Shown piece after piece: positions 9,638 through 19,233 of a stretch of 64,000 nucleotides of DNA. The position numbers and the translations under genes are program-made. Positions within the stretch are counted from its first letter, which is position 1. Every line of letters starts with the position of its first letter. Below the pieces are notes generated by a model. That model had not been told where the DNA came from and did not search any database. It saw nothing but the letters and a program-made list of their open reading frames with translations. The DNA is from CAZFUY01 sp964522445 (GTDB taxonomy: Bacteria > Pseudomonadota > Gammaproteobacteria > SZUA-229), in the NCBI GenBank assembly GCA_964522445.1, contig CAZFUY010000002.1:3501-67500 (forward strand), read 5' to 3'.

Positions 9638-10222
9638 CTAGAAAGGGATGTAGATATAGTGCAGATTATGTTTATGGGTGCCAATTGCTTTTCTATTTTT
9701 AAAATCAAACTTATAGCCCGCACGCACAAAAGGGCTCGCCTGATTGTGACATTTCTGTGTGCAGACATTCTGCTTTTCTGAAGGCAGGATCATTTTACCT
9801 TTTTTAATGTAATCTTCACGACGATAAGTGCCTCTTACCTTGAGCATCATTTCAGCATAAATACTGCCGGGGCCATGACACATTTCACATTGCACATTAG
9901 CCATGCCCGGTGTTTTTTCCATACTAACAAAACCGCCGGGGCGGCCAAAACCAGTTGTATGGCAGGTTAGACAGGCCGGGTTACTGGTATAGTCAGCTTT
10001 GGGATCAAGGCCTGCTTTCTTTTTTGCCTCACTACGCACCCCCGGCTTAAGCAATTCAAAAGTATTCGACATTCTGGTTTTTGACCAGGATTCAAAATGA
10101 GGGATATGACAGACGCGACATAGTTCAACACCCACATATTCAGGTGTTTCTGATGCAGATGCAGACGCATAAGTAGAAAGAGCGAACAACAATAATGTAA
10201 TCAGGTATGCAATAACGCGCAT
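9638..10222 (-). CDS. Periplasmic tetrahaem cytochrome c554-like protein
   Basis: The 194-residue protein has a signal peptide (MRVIAYLITLLLFALSTYAS) and multiple haem-binding sites: CRVCH at 35-39, CLTCH at 84-88, CEMCH at 112-116 and an unusual CTQKCH (CX3CH) at 154-159. The layout YVGVELCRVCH ... NPACLTCHTTGFG ... VQCEMCHGPGS resembles cytochrome c554/c' domain proteins, which act in periplasmic electron transfer. The extra residue in the fourth site was checked in the codons. It is a single gene ~70 bases downstream of rsmB on the same strand. Partners are unknown; a role in nitrogen or sulfur redox chemistry is only a guess. Confidence 0.85.
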   Translation of the reverse strand: MRVIAYLITLLLFALSTYASASASETPEYVGVELCRVCHIPHFESWSKTRMSNTFELLKPGVRSEAKKKAGLDPKADYTSNPACLTCHTTGFGRPGGFVSMEKTPGMANVQCEMCHGPGSIYAEMMLKVRGTYRREDYIKKGKMILPSEKQNVCTQKCHNQASPFVRAGYKFDFKNRKAIGTHKHNLHYIYIPF

Positions 10223-10292
10223 AAAAATTAAGGCTGTATTAAAAAATTAATACATAGAGTATATGTGGATATATAGATTAATCAATTATCTG

Positions 10293-11630
10293 CTAACAAA
10301 TTGCTGTGAGTGATTTAGTCAAAAGAGCATAATAAAATCCATCCATACCCTTTTCACCCGTCAAAATCTGCCGTCCATAAGGCCGTGCATGCCCCCAGTC
10401 CACATCGATCTTAATTTCTTCCGCATCTGTTTGCTGCTGTAAAAAAGTTGCTATCTGATTTTCATTCTCATCTTTAAAAACAGAGCATGTTGCATATAAC
10501 AACTTTCCACCCGGCTTTAATAAAGCCCATATTTTATTAAGAATATTTTGCTGTATTTCAACCAGTTGTTTTATATCCTGTGGGCGGCGTAATAATTTAA
10601 TATCAGGATGCCGGCGTATCACACCCGATGCCGAACAGGGCACATCCAGCAAAATACGATCAAAACAATCACCGTCCCACCATTGATCTGGGTGCTGCGC
10701 ATCACCTGCCAGTAACTCTGCTGAAAAACCTAAACGCTCAAGATTTTCCTGTACTCTAAGTAAACGCTGATCCGATATATCCATAGCCGTCATATTTATA
10801 TCCGGCTCAACTTCAAACATATGACATGTTTTACCGCCTGGAGCTGCACAACAATCAAGCACTTTTTGTTTTGCTTTTAAATCTATTAACTGTGCCGCTT
10901 TTTGCGCACCTGCATCCTGCACAGAAAACCAGCCCTCTTCATATCCAGGCAATTCAGTCACATCAACTGCATGCTCAAGAAAAATGGTGCTATCTTTTTT
11001 ATAATCAATATTATCCTGCACCGGCACATTCAGTTTTGATAAATAATCCTTAACCGTTATTTGCTGTTGATTAATACGTAAGACCATAGGGGCATGCAAA
11101 TTATTTTGCTGCATAATCTGTTGCCAATTGTCTGGCCAGTCTTTTTTTAGTCGATCAATTATCCATTGAGGATGAGAATATAGTGCCTGCGGTTTTGACT
11201 GTAATTTTTTTTCCAGCTCTTCTTTTTGCTTATCCTGAAAACGAATAAAGTTTCGTAGTACGGCATTAACCAGCCCTGTTGCCCAGATTTTCTTTCGCTT
11301 TCTCGCCAGACTAACCGCTGCATCAACAGAGGCATAATCAGGCACGCGAGTATCCATAAGTTGATACAAAGCCATTAGTAATATAATTTGAATATCACTG
11401 TCTTTTTCTTTTAATGGTTTTTTCATTAACAAAGGGAGAATTGTTATTAAACGATAATACCAACGCAACACGCCATAAATTAACATTTGCGCAAATGCTT
11501 TGTCTTTAGATGTCTGTGACTGTTTAAGAATAACGGGCAGGCATGATGATAATGATTCACCCTGCACTATAACGGCCTGCAAAACTTTTAAAGCTAAACC
11601 TCGCGCATCTGCTTTATTTTTATCAATCAT
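10293..11630 (-). CDS. rsmB: 16S rRNA m5C967 methyltransferase RsmB (Sun/Fmu)
   Basis: This 445-residue enzyme methylates C967 of 16S rRNA. The N-terminal NusB-like RNA-binding domain covers about residues 1-140 and is followed by the Rossmann methyltransferase domain. Motif I is DCCAAPGGKTCHM, and the catalytic cysteine pair is in DVPCSASGV and YATCSVF. I start at ATG 11630 (MIDKNKADARG), which fits the family N-terminus; an in-frame GTG five codons upstream also exists. The start overlaps the end of fmt by 8 bases, as in the conserved def-fmt-rsmB operon. Confidence 0.95.
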   Translation of the reverse strand: MIDKNKADARGLALKVLQAVIVQGESLSSCLPVILKQSQTSKDKAFAQMLIYGVLRWYYRLITILPLLMKKPLKEKDSDIQIILLMALYQLMDTRVPDYASVDAAVSLARKRKKIWATGLVNAVLRNFIRFQDKQKEELEKKLQSKPQALYSHPQWIIDRLKKDWPDNWQQIMQQNNLHAPMVLRINQQQITVKDYLSKLNVPVQDNIDYKKDSTIFLEHAVDVTELPGYEEGWFSVQDAGAQKAAQLIDLKAKQKVLDCCAAPGGKTCHMFEVEPDINMTAMDISDQRLLRVQENLERLGFSAELLAGDAQHPDQWWDGDCFDRILLDVPCSASGVIRRHPDIKLLRRPQDIKQLVEIQQNILNKIWALLKPGGKLLYATCSVFKDENENQIATFLQQQTDAEEIKIDVDWGHARPYGRQILTGEKGMDGFYYALLTKSLTAIC

Positions 11631-12576
11631 TACCCAGCACAACACCTGTTAAATCATGCGCATTAACAAAATCTTTTACATCCATGGGTTTACCACCTGG
11701 TAACTGAACCTTTAATAAGCGCAGAATTTTTTCTCCCGTTGCTACATCAATACCCTGTTTATCACATTTTAAAACTGTACCGGGTATTGCATTTGTTGTC
11801 TCATCTAAAACCTGTGCCTGCCAGATTCTTAGCATTTGTTGTTTATTATTTTTAAGCAAACCTGTTTGTGCTACGGGCCAGGCATTAAATGCATTAACTT
11901 TATTTTGAAGTTCTTTTGCTGTTTGTTGCCAGTCTAATAATGCTTCAGATTTCTGTAATTTTTCTGCATAACATGCCTGACTGTCATCCTGAACTTCAGC
12001 TTGTGTTTCACCTTTAATTATTAAGGGCAATGTTTCCATTAAAGCGTCCGCACCCATTTCAGATAATCTGTCATGCAAACTGGAACCTGTATCCATTCCT
12101 TCAATAATACAATTTTTCTTCAGCAACATATCACCAGTATCAAGCCCTTCTCCCATTTGCATAATGGTGATACCTGTTTCTTTATCTCCCGCCAAAATAG
12201 CTCTTTGAATGGGCGCTGCGCCACGCCAGCGCGGCAGTAAAGATGCGTGAATATTTATACAGCCTAATTTAGGGGCATCCAGAATAACTTTTGGCAATAT
12301 CAGGCCATAAGCAACCACCACCATTAAATCAGCCTGTAATTTTTCAAGTTCCTGCTGCACTTCATCTGTTTTTAAACTAGCAGGTTGATAGACAGGAATG
12401 TCATATTCCAGCGCCAGTTTTTTAACAGGCCCAGGCATTAACTTTCGCCCTCGTCCTGCAGGTCGATCAGGCTGTGTGTAAACCGCAACAACCTGATGAT
12501 CAGAATTAATTAACGCTTTTAAGGGAGGAACAGAAAAATCAGGCGTACCTGCAAAAATTATTTTTAGTTTTGACAT
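11623..12576 (-). CDS. fmt: Methionyl-tRNA formyltransferase
   Basis: The 317-residue enzyme formylates initiator Met-tRNA using 10-formyl-THF. The catalytic block INIHASLLPRWRGAAPIQ is intact, and the opening IIFAGTPDFSV is typical. The ATG at 12576 is preferred over the upstream TTG because AAAGG lies about 10 bases ahead. It sits between def (34 bases upstream) and rsmB (8-base overlap) and so belongs to the translation-initiation operon def-fmt-rsmB. Confidence 0.96.
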   Translation of the reverse strand: MSKLKIIFAGTPDFSVPPLKALINSDHQVVAVYTQPDRPAGRGRKLMPGPVKKLALEYDIPVYQPASLKTDEVQQELEKLQADLMVVVAYGLILPKVILDAPKLGCINIHASLLPRWRGAAPIQRAILAGDKETGITIMQMGEGLDTGDMLLKKNCIIEGMDTGSSLHDRLSEMGADALMETLPLIIKGETQAEVQDDSQACYAEKLQKSEALLDWQQTAKELQNKVNAFNAWPVAQTGLLKNNKQQMLRIWQAQVLDETTNAIPGTVLKCDKQGIDVATGEKILRLLKVQLPGGKPMDVKDFVNAHDLTGVVLGND

Positions 12577-12610
12577 TACCAAGAGACCTTTAATCTAGAT
12601 TAATCCAGAT

Positions 12611-13117
12611 TTACATTATCGCTGCTTTTTTTTGTTTTTCTAATTTCTTTTTAATTCGATTGCGTTTTAATGCTGACAGATAATCTACAAATAATTTACC
12701 CTGCAGATGATCAAGTTCGTGCTGGATACAGACGGCTAATAAATCATCCGCTTCCAGCTCAAATTGTTCACCCTCTTTATTCAATGCCCTCACTTTAACG
12801 CTATCAGCTCTGTGTACTGCTTCATAAATACCGGGGACTGAAAGACAGCCTTCTTCTCTTTCTTCTTCACCCTCTTTTTCAATAATCTGAGGATTGATCA
12901 AACACAGAGGCTGATCTTTTTCTTCAGAAACATCAATCACAACAATCCGTTTATGAACATTAACCTGTGTCGCGGCAAGACCTATGCCGGGCGCTTCATA
13001 CATAGTTTCGAGCATATCGTCTACTAACTGACGAATACTGTCGTCTACTACATCAACCGATCTGGCTTTGGTACGCAGTCGATCATCAGGGAATTTCAAT
13101 ATCTCCAGTCTGGCCAT
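12611..13117 (-). CDS. def: Peptide deformylase
   Basis: The 168-residue metalloenzyme removes the formyl group from nascent proteins. All three signature motifs are present: [17 protein letters not shown] (metal-ligand Cys) and QHELDHLQG (HExxH). Length is normal. It is the first gene of def-fmt-rsmB and is divergent from tsaP across a ~115-base intergenic region that should hold both promoters. Confidence 0.97.
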   Translation of the reverse strand: MARLEILKFPDDRLRTKARSVDVVDDSIRQLVDDMLETMYEAPGIGLAATQVNVHKRIVVIDVSEEKDQPLCLINPQIIEKEGEEEREEGCLSVPGIYEAVHRADSVKVRALNKEGEQFELEADDLLAVCIQHELDHLQGKLFVDYLSALKRNRIKKKLEKQKKAAIM

Positions 13118-13231
13118 AAAAACTAAACCTATTCAAATATAAAATAGAAAGATAAGGGATTAACTTACTTCATTAATTCAAGTTTATCAGCTAAACTCTT
13201 GAAAACCACGGATAAATATGGGGAATCTACC

Positions 13232-14503
13232 TTGGATATCAGAGCAATCAGGGCCCTAATCAGGCTTCCTGCACTACTAGTCAGTATAGTGACTATAACG
13301 TCAGCCTGTTCAAGCATGCCTTGGTCTTCATCGAATTCTAATGACCAGAGTCAACAAGCGCAAATTTCTGCTGAACAATCAGCAACGGTTGTTGAACCTG
13401 TAGAGCAACCCGCAGAAGCAGCTCAAAGCTCAGAATTAGCACCTGTTGCTACTCAGTCTGTTCGCATACAAGCCGATTATCCTCAGCAATATACTGTTGT
13501 CAAAGGCGATACTCTCTGGGATATAGCCGGCAAGTTTCTAAAAGACCCCTGGTTCTGGCCTGAAATATGGCAACGTAACCCCCAGGTTGAAAATCCTCAC
13601 CTAATCTACCCCGGCGATATTCTTAGCCTTATATATGTGGATGGTAAGCCTCAAATTCAAATAACACGCGCCGCTGAAGGTGATGACGTTATTCGTCGAG
13701 ATACTCAGGCAAGAACTGAGAACGGGCTAAATATCGTCAAATTAACCCCCGTTATTCGCAGAACATCCAGGGCATCTCAAATACCAACCATACCAAGCGA
13801 TGCAATTAATCAGTTTATTTCCAGACCTAAAGTTGTTACCAGAGAAGAAATAGAAGATGCGCCCTATATTGTCTCCAGTGATGAATCTCACCTGATACTG
13901 GGTTCTGACAACAGGGTATATATTCGTGGTGAACTCGATAAAGAACGTGTGCGCTACAGCATTTACCGCAGAGGCAATGAACTTATAGACCCGGAAACAG
14001 ATGAAGTTCTGGGTTATGAAGTAATATATGCCGGTGAAGCACGTATTGATATTTATGGTGACCCTGCCACAGCAACAATCACATCATCTCGTAGAGAAAT
14101 TCTTGTTGGCGATTTCCTGATGGCCACAGATAAAAGTGATGTCAGCACCCTGTTTTACCCTAAAGTTCCTGCGCAGAAAATTGAAGGACAGATTGTTTCA
14201 TTATTTGATGCTATTTCCAGCGTTGCCAGTTTCCAGATTGTTGTTATCAATCGCGGTGCAGACGAAGGCGTAGAAGTTGGGCATTTACTGGCAAGCTATT
14301 ATAAGGGCGGTGCTGCTCGTGATAAATATATGGCGCGCAAAAAAGTAAAACGCGGCGAAGAAAATAAACTGGTCGTTCAACTACCTGATGAACGCAGTGG
14401 TTTAATGATGGTATTCAAAGTATTTGATCGTGTTAGCTATGCGCTAATCCTTGAATCCACTCGCGTTATTAGAAAGCATGATGTAATAAAAACGCCCCAT
14501 TAA
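13232..14503 (+). CDS. tsaP: LysM peptidoglycan-binding protein, TsaP-like
   Basis: The 423-residue exported protein has a hydrophobic N-terminus ending in ITSAC, so it may be a lipoprotein. A LysM domain (YTVVKGDTLWDIAGKFLKD ... LIYPGDIL) lies near residues 90-140, followed by a conserved C-terminal region. The same gene sits between def and dprA in Pseudomonas aeruginosa (PA0020, TsaP), where it anchors the type IV pilus secretin PilQ to peptidoglycan. I choose the TTG at 13232 because GGGGA precedes it; the frame also opens at TTG 13199. Sequence and synteny agree, but pilus genes are not in this window. Confidence 0.85.
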   Translation: MDIRAIRALIRLPALLVSIVTITSACSSMPWSSSNSNDQSQQAQISAEQSATVVEPVEQPAEAAQSSELAPVATQSVRIQADYPQQYTVVKGDTLWDIAGKFLKDPWFWPEIWQRNPQVENPHLIYPGDILSLIYVDGKPQIQITRAAEGDDVIRRDTQARTENGLNIVKLTPVIRRTSRASQIPTIPSDAINQFISRPKVVTREEIEDAPYIVSSDESHLILGSDNRVYIRGELDKERVRYSIYRRGNELIDPETDEVLGYEVIYAGEARIDIYGDPATATITSSRREILVGDFLMATDKSDVSTLFYPKVPAQKIEGQIVSLFDAISSVASFQIVVINRGADEGVEVGHLLASYYKGGAARDKYMARKKVKRGEENKLVVQLPDERSGLMMVFKVFDRVSYALILESTRVIRKHDVIKTPH

Positions 14504-14517
14504 TAAATAAAAGGAAT

Positions 14518-14555
14518 GTAGCTATCTGACTCACCTGTACAAGTCGGATAGTTAC
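14518..14555 (+). other. RNA hairpin between tsaP and dprA
   Basis: A 14-base-pair stem (two G-U pairs) has arms GTAGCTATCTGACT and AGTCGGATAGTTAC, a 10-base loop, and then AATTTT. It may be a weak terminator for tsaP. dprA starts 9 bases beyond it and has no clear Shine-Dalgarno sequence, so the hairpin could also affect dprA translation. Confidence 0.5.
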
Positions 14556-14563
14556 AATTTTAA

Positions 14564-15679
14564 ATGACAAATGACCTGCCATCTCGGCTAGCACTGCTTA
14601 GAACTAATTTACAGCCCAACAAACTTTATCAACTACTAAACCACTTCGGTTCTGCAGAAAATATTCTTACCGCAGGCAACTCACAACTTGAAATATTCAA
14701 CCTGTCACCTGGCGCTATTAAACACCTGCATTCACCTGATGACAGAGCAATAGAACATGATATTAAATGGCTCGATAAAGACAATCATTACATTATTGGA
14801 CTAGATGATAAAAACTATCCTGAACCACTGAAATCCATTCCTGATCCACCTTACCTGCTATTTGTGGCAGGTGACATTGATTATTTACAGCAACCCCAGT
14901 TGGCCATGGTTGGCAGCCGCACCCCTACCGCAGCAGGCAGGCAAACTGCATTTGATTTTGCCAGACATCTATCAATATCAGGTCTTACCATCACTAGCGG
15001 TTTAGCTCTTGGAATAGACACGGCATGCCATAAGGGCGCATTAGAAGGTATAGCTGGCACTATTGCTGTTGTTGCCAATGGACTGGATAAGGTGTATCCC
15101 GCATCAAATACAGAATTAGCACGACGCATTGTGCAGCAGGGCTGTGTGATAAGTGAATCTCCACTGGGAACAGCGCCTCATAAAGGTTTATTCCCACGCC
15201 GCAACCGGGTTATTAGTGGCTTAAGCATGGGCACACTGGTTGTTGAGGCGGCAAAAAATAGCGGATCTCTCATCACCACAAAACACGCCCTGGAACAAAA
15301 TAGAGAAATTTTTGCTATACCCGGCTCTATCCATAACCCGCTATCCAGAGGCTGTCACAGCTTGATCAGACAGGGTGCAAAGCTGGTTGAAACCGCTGAA
15401 GATATCATTGAAGAACTGTTACCACTGGAAAAACTTGTTTCAACAAGCCATACTAGCGCCCAATGTGAAGAGACACAGGCTCAAAATAGCCTGGATCCTG
15501 CCTATCAGGCACTTCTAAATAGCATGGAATACGAACCAGCTAACATCGATGAGCTGGTGGAGCGCAACCAGCTGGATGCCGCTGAAATAGCATCCATGCT
15601 GCTGATTCTAGAATTACAGGGCCATGTCGTTTCAGAAAATGGGAATTATTCCCGTATTCATTCAGAGCTGAACCATTAA
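14564..15679 (+). CDS. dprA: DNA processing protein DprA (Smf)
   Basis: This 371-residue protein loads RecA on incoming single-stranded DNA during transformation. It has an N-terminal helical domain, the Rossmann-like DprA core (VGSRTPTAAGRQTA, SGLALGIDTACHKGAL, PLGTAPHKGLFPRRNRVISGLS), and a C-terminal winged-helix region after about residue 300. Length and order are typical. It follows tsaP as in Pseudomonas and is followed by smg. Confidence 0.96.
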   Translation: MTNDLPSRLALLRTNLQPNKLYQLLNHFGSAENILTAGNSQLEIFNLSPGAIKHLHSPDDRAIEHDIKWLDKDNHYIIGLDDKNYPEPLKSIPDPPYLLFVAGDIDYLQQPQLAMVGSRTPTAAGRQTAFDFARHLSISGLTITSGLALGIDTACHKGALEGIAGTIAVVANGLDKVYPASNTELARRIVQQGCVISESPLGTAPHKGLFPRRNRVISGLSMGTLVVEAAKNSGSLITTKHALEQNREIFAIPGSIHNPLSRGCHSLIRQGAKLVETAEDIIEELLPLEKLVSTSHTSAQCEETQAQNSLDPAYQALLNSMEYEPANIDELVERNQLDAAEIASMLLILELQGHVVSENGNYSRIHSELNH

Positions 15680-15726
15680 CCGGGTTTCCCAGAGTTCAGC
15701 TCAGAGTTATATTTTTAGAGAAGGCT

Positions 15727-16200
15727 ATGAAACAAACTGTTGTTGATGTATTAATGTATCTGTTTGAAAACATGGTTGATGAAGACACGCCATTTGATCC
15801 TGAACGGGATCTAATTGTCGACCATCTTGAAGAACTGGGTTTCCCACAACACGAAATATTACGCGCCTTTAGCTGGCTGGAAGATCTGGCAGATATTCAG
15901 CTACAGGTAATTGAAAACTCCACACTATCATCGTCTCTACGCGTATATAGCGAACTGGAAAAAGTACTACTGGATTCTGAGTGTATTGGCTTCCTTATGT
16001 ATATGGAACAATCAGGCATACTTACGCCAGTCACACGTGAACTGATTCTTGATCGAGTCATTGCACTGGATGTAGAGCTGGATATAGAACAACTAAAATG
16101 GATTACCATGATCATTCTCTACAGTCATCCCGGAGAAGAAAATGCCTTTGCAAGAATAGAAAGCATGGTATTTGATCAAATTTTGGACTATATGCATTAA
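15727..16200 (+). CDS. smg: Smg family protein (DUF494)
   Basis: The 157-residue all-helical protein has the family opening VVDVLMYLFENM and an acidic middle (DPERDLIVDHLEELGFP). The biochemical role of Smg is unclear, but the gene is almost always beside dprA and topA in gammaproteobacteria, as here (47 bases after dprA, 31 bases before topA). An AGAGAAGG ribosome-binding site precedes the ATG. Confidence 0.93.
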   Translation: MKQTVVDVLMYLFENMVDEDTPFDPERDLIVDHLEELGFPQHEILRAFSWLEDLADIQLQVIENSTLSSSLRVYSELEKVLLDSECIGFLMYMEQSGILTPVTRELILDRVIALDVELDIEQLKWITMIILYSHPGEENAFARIESMVFDQILDYMH

Positions 16201-16231
16201 CAACAAATTTACAAACAAAAATAATTAATCA

Positions 16232-18685
16232 ATGAGCAATAGCCTTTTAATTGTAGAATCACCCGCGAAAGCGAAAACGATCAAAAAATATCTGGGTAAA
16301 GGATTTGAAGTCCTTGCCTCATACGGGCACGTGCGTGATTTAATTCCCAAAACAGGCGCTATAGATACTGAGCATGATTTTGCAATGAAGTATCAGCTCA
16401 TTGAAAAAAATGAAAAACATGTTGAAGCAATTAAAAAAGCACTAAAAAAAGCCGACACCCTGTATCTCGCAACTGACCTTGACCGCGAAGGAGAAGCCAT
16501 ATCATGGCATCTTTATGAGTTGTTGAAAGAAATTGGCGCACTAAAAGATAAACAGGTACACCGTGTAGCTTTTAATCAAATAACCAAACGTGCTATCCAG
16601 GAAGCAGTTAATAATCCACGTGACCTGTCTATGGACATGGTTAACGCACAGCAGGCTCGCCGTGCTTTAGATTATCTGGTTGGTTTCAACCTCTCACCTT
16701 TGCTGTGGAAAAAAGTTCAACGCGGTTTATCTGCGGGCCGCGTACAAAGTCCGGCTCTGCGAATGATTGTCAGCCGTGAAGAAGAAATCGAAGCCTTTGA
16801 TCCCAAAGAATACTGGACCATCGAAGCAGACACTGAAAAAGATGGCAAAAATATTTCTTCAAAGCTGCGTATTTATAATAATGAAAAAGTTGAGCAGTTT
16901 ACTTTTAATAATGAACAACTGGCCAGCAGCGCAGAAAGCACTTTAAATGATGCAGCAGGCGGAAAACTAACCGTTACCAAAGTTGAAAAGAAACAGCGTA
17001 AACGGAATCCAGCCGCACCATTTACAACGTCTACACTGCAACAGGAAGCATCACGTAAATTACGTTTTTCTGCTCAGCGCACCATGCGTACCGCACAACA
17101 ATTATATGAAGGCATAAATATTGGCGGCGGCGAGACTGTCGGTTTAATTACTTATATGCGTACCGATTCATTAATGTTATCTCAGGAAGCACTGGATGAT
17201 ATTCGTGAATTAATATCAGAACGTTACGGCAAGGAAAATGTGCCTGAAGAAATTCGTGTATTTAAAAATAAATCCAAGAATGCACAGGAAGCACATGAAG
17301 CGATTCGCCCAACTTCAGCAAAACATATTCCTGAAGAAATTAAAGAAAATTTAAAACCCGATCAGTTCAAACTTTATGAGCTTATCTGGAAACGCACCGT
17401 TGCATGTCAAATGATTCATGCCACCCTCGATACCGTTTCAATAGACCTGCAATGCGGCACAGGCCATCAGTTTAGAGCAACAGGCTCTACCATAAAACAC
17501 CCCGGATTTATGAGTGTTTATATGGAAGGCCAGGATGAAGGCGATGCTCACAATTATGATGACGATAAAATTTTGCCACCACTGGAAGAAGGCGAACAAT
17601 TAAAACTTCTTGCTATTCGCACCGACCAGCATTTTACTGAACCACCTCCAAAATATACTGAAGCAAGTCTGGTAAAAGCATTAGAAGAATACGGCATTGG
17701 CAGACCTTCAACTTATGCCAGCATTATTTCAACTTTACAGAATCGCGAATATGTAGAAATAGAAAACCGCCGCTTTACCCCGACAGACATGGGTCGCATC
17801 GTAAATTCATTTTTAACTCAGTATTTTACTGATTATGTAGATTACGACTTCACTGCAAAACTGGAAGATGAACTGGATGCCATATCTCGTGGCGAAGAAG
17901 AATGGCTTCCATTAATGAAGTCATTCTGGAAACCTTTTATTACTAAAGTCGAAGACATTGATGAAAATGTCAGCCGAGCAGATGTCGCACAATCACGCGA
18001 AGTAGGTACAGACCCTGAAACAGGAAAACCCATAACTGTTCGCATGGGGCCCTATGGTCCTTTCGCTCAAATTGGCGACAAAGATGATGAAGAAAAACCG
18101 AAATTTGCCAGCTTAAAACCAGGCCAGAAAATGGCCGACATTACAATGGATAACGTTTTTGCATTATTCGTTTTGCCACGTAAATTAGGTGTTACAGAGG
18201 AAGGCGAAGAAGTTACTTCCAATGTAGGACGTTTTGGCCCTTATGTTAAATTTGATAAATTCTTTGTTTCAATAAGAAAAGAATTTCAGGATCAGGGCAT
18301 TGATCCTTATAACATTACCTTCGAACAGGCAATGGTACTGGTTAAAGAGAAAAAGGAATTTGAAGCCAATAAATATATTAAGAGCTTTGAAGGAACAGAC
18401 ATTGAAATACTTAACGGACGCTATGGCCCTTATATTACTGACGGCAATAAAAACGCTAAAATTCCTAAAGACAGAGAGCCTAAAAGCTTAACTCTGGAAG
18501 AATGTGAAAAACTAATCGCTGAAGCACCTGAGCGCAAAGGACGTAAGAAAAAAACTGCCAGGAAAAAAGCCACGCCTAAAAAGAAAGCCACAACAAAGAA
18601 AAAGTCGGCTAAAAAGAAAACAGCCAAAAAGAAGACTGTAAAGAAAAAAGCAGCCAGAAAAAAAACCACGCCCAAGAAGAAGTGA
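16232..18685 (+). CDS. topA: DNA topoisomerase I, with Lys-rich tail
   Basis: The 817-residue type IA topoisomerase relaxes negative supercoils. The Toprim domain is at the N-terminus (LLIVESPAKAKTIKKYLG; DLDREGEA). The active tyrosine is Y308 in TYMRTDS. The C-terminal part has TopA repeats (RMGPYGPFAQIG, GRFGPYVKFD, GRYGPYITDG) but none of the tetracysteine zinc ribbons of E. coli TopA. It ends in a ~45-residue Lys/Ala/Thr tail resembling histone H1-like tails, a form found in several proteobacteria. Its stop overlaps the tsaC start (GTGA). Confidence 0.96.
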   Translation: MSNSLLIVESPAKAKTIKKYLGKGFEVLASYGHVRDLIPKTGAIDTEHDFAMKYQLIEKNEKHVEAIKKALKKADTLYLATDLDREGEAISWHLYELLKEIGALKDKQVHRVAFNQITKRAIQEAVNNPRDLSMDMVNAQQARRALDYLVGFNLSPLLWKKVQRGLSAGRVQSPALRMIVSREEEIEAFDPKEYWTIEADTEKDGKNISSKLRIYNNEKVEQFTFNNEQLASSAESTLNDAAGGKLTVTKVEKKQRKRNPAAPFTTSTLQQEASRKLRFSAQRTMRTAQQLYEGINIGGGETVGLITYMRTDSLMLSQEALDDIRELISERYGKENVPEEIRVFKNKSKNAQEAHEAIRPTSAKHIPEEIKENLKPDQFKLYELIWKRTVACQMIHATLDTVSIDLQCGTGHQFRATGSTIKHPGFMSVYMEGQDEGDAHNYDDDKILPPLEEGEQLKLLAIRTDQHFTEPPPKYTEASLVKALEEYGIGRPSTYASIISTLQNREYVEIENRRFTPTDMGRIVNSFLTQYFTDYVDYDFTAKLEDELDAISRGEEEWLPLMKSFWKPFITKVEDIDENVSRADVAQSREVGTDPETGKPITVRMGPYGPFAQIGDKDDEEKPKFASLKPGQKMADITMDNVFALFVLPRKLGVTEEGEEVTSNVGRFGPYVKFDKFFVSIRKEFQDQGIDPYNITFEQAMVLVKEKKEFEANKYIKSFEGTDIEILNGRYGPYITDGNKNAKIPKDREPKSLTLEECEKLIAEAPERKGRKKKTARKKATPKKKATTKKKSAKKKTAKKKTVKKKAARKKTTPKKK

Positions 18686-19233
18686 TCTCTTCATTTCTTT
18701 TAAAACAGGCTGCTGCCACCTGCAATGAGGGCGGCGTTATTGCCTACCCCACAGAGTCTGTTTTTGGACTGGGTTGCGACCCTCTCAACCAACAGGCTGT
18801 TTATAAAATACTGCAACTTAAAAATCGATCTGTTGATATGGGGCTTATTCTTATAGCCAGTAATATTGAGCAATTAATGCCCTTTATTGATATAACGCCC
18901 AGCCAGAAAAAAAAACTCACAACAACTGAGTCAATCACATGGTTAGTTAAAGCATCAAATTACACACCTGAATGGATTACGGGAAAACATAACAAAGTAG
19001 CAATTCGAATAAGCATGCATCCTGTCTGCAAGCAATTATGTGAATATACTAATTACCCATTAGTCTCAACCAGCGCAAATCCCAGCGGACATAAACCGGC
19101 AAAAAACAATTTACAGGTTGTTAGTTATTTTAGAAATTCTATCGATTATCTTCTGCCAGGAAAAACAGGTGAACTAAAAAAACCAACTGAAATTAGAGAT
19201 CTTGAAACCAACAGGATAATCCGAAAAGGCTGA
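18682..19233 (+). CDS. tsaC: Threonylcarbamoyl-AMP synthase TsaC (YrdC/RimN)
   Basis: The 183-residue enzyme makes threonylcarbamoyl-AMP for tRNA t6A37. The family motifs are GGVIAYPTESVFGLGCDP, KNRSVDMGLILIAS and PLVSTSANPSG. It starts at GTG within the topA stop (GTGA), giving translational coupling. Length is that of the short TsaC form without the C-terminal Sua5 domain. In Pseudomonas the same gene is also close to dprA. Confidence 0.94.
   Translation: MISSFLLKQAAATCNEGGVIAYPTESVFGLGCDPLNQQAVYKILQLKNRSVDMGLILIASNIEQLMPFIDITPSQKKKLTTTESITWLVKASNYTPEWITGKHNKVAIRISMHPVCKQLCEYTNYPLVSTSANPSGHKPAKNNLQVVSYFRNSIDYLLPGKTGELKKPTEIRDLETNRIIRKG

Noticed and set aside
12581..12591. AAGAGACCTTT before fmt resembling the MITE end
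   Set aside because: Only about ten bases match, there is no partner end, and part of it is the fmt ribosome-binding site.
18430..18694. Minus-strand ORFs rich in F and L opposite the end of topA
   Set aside because: They are the complement of the lysine-rich codons (AAA/AAG to TTT/CTT) and have no independent support.
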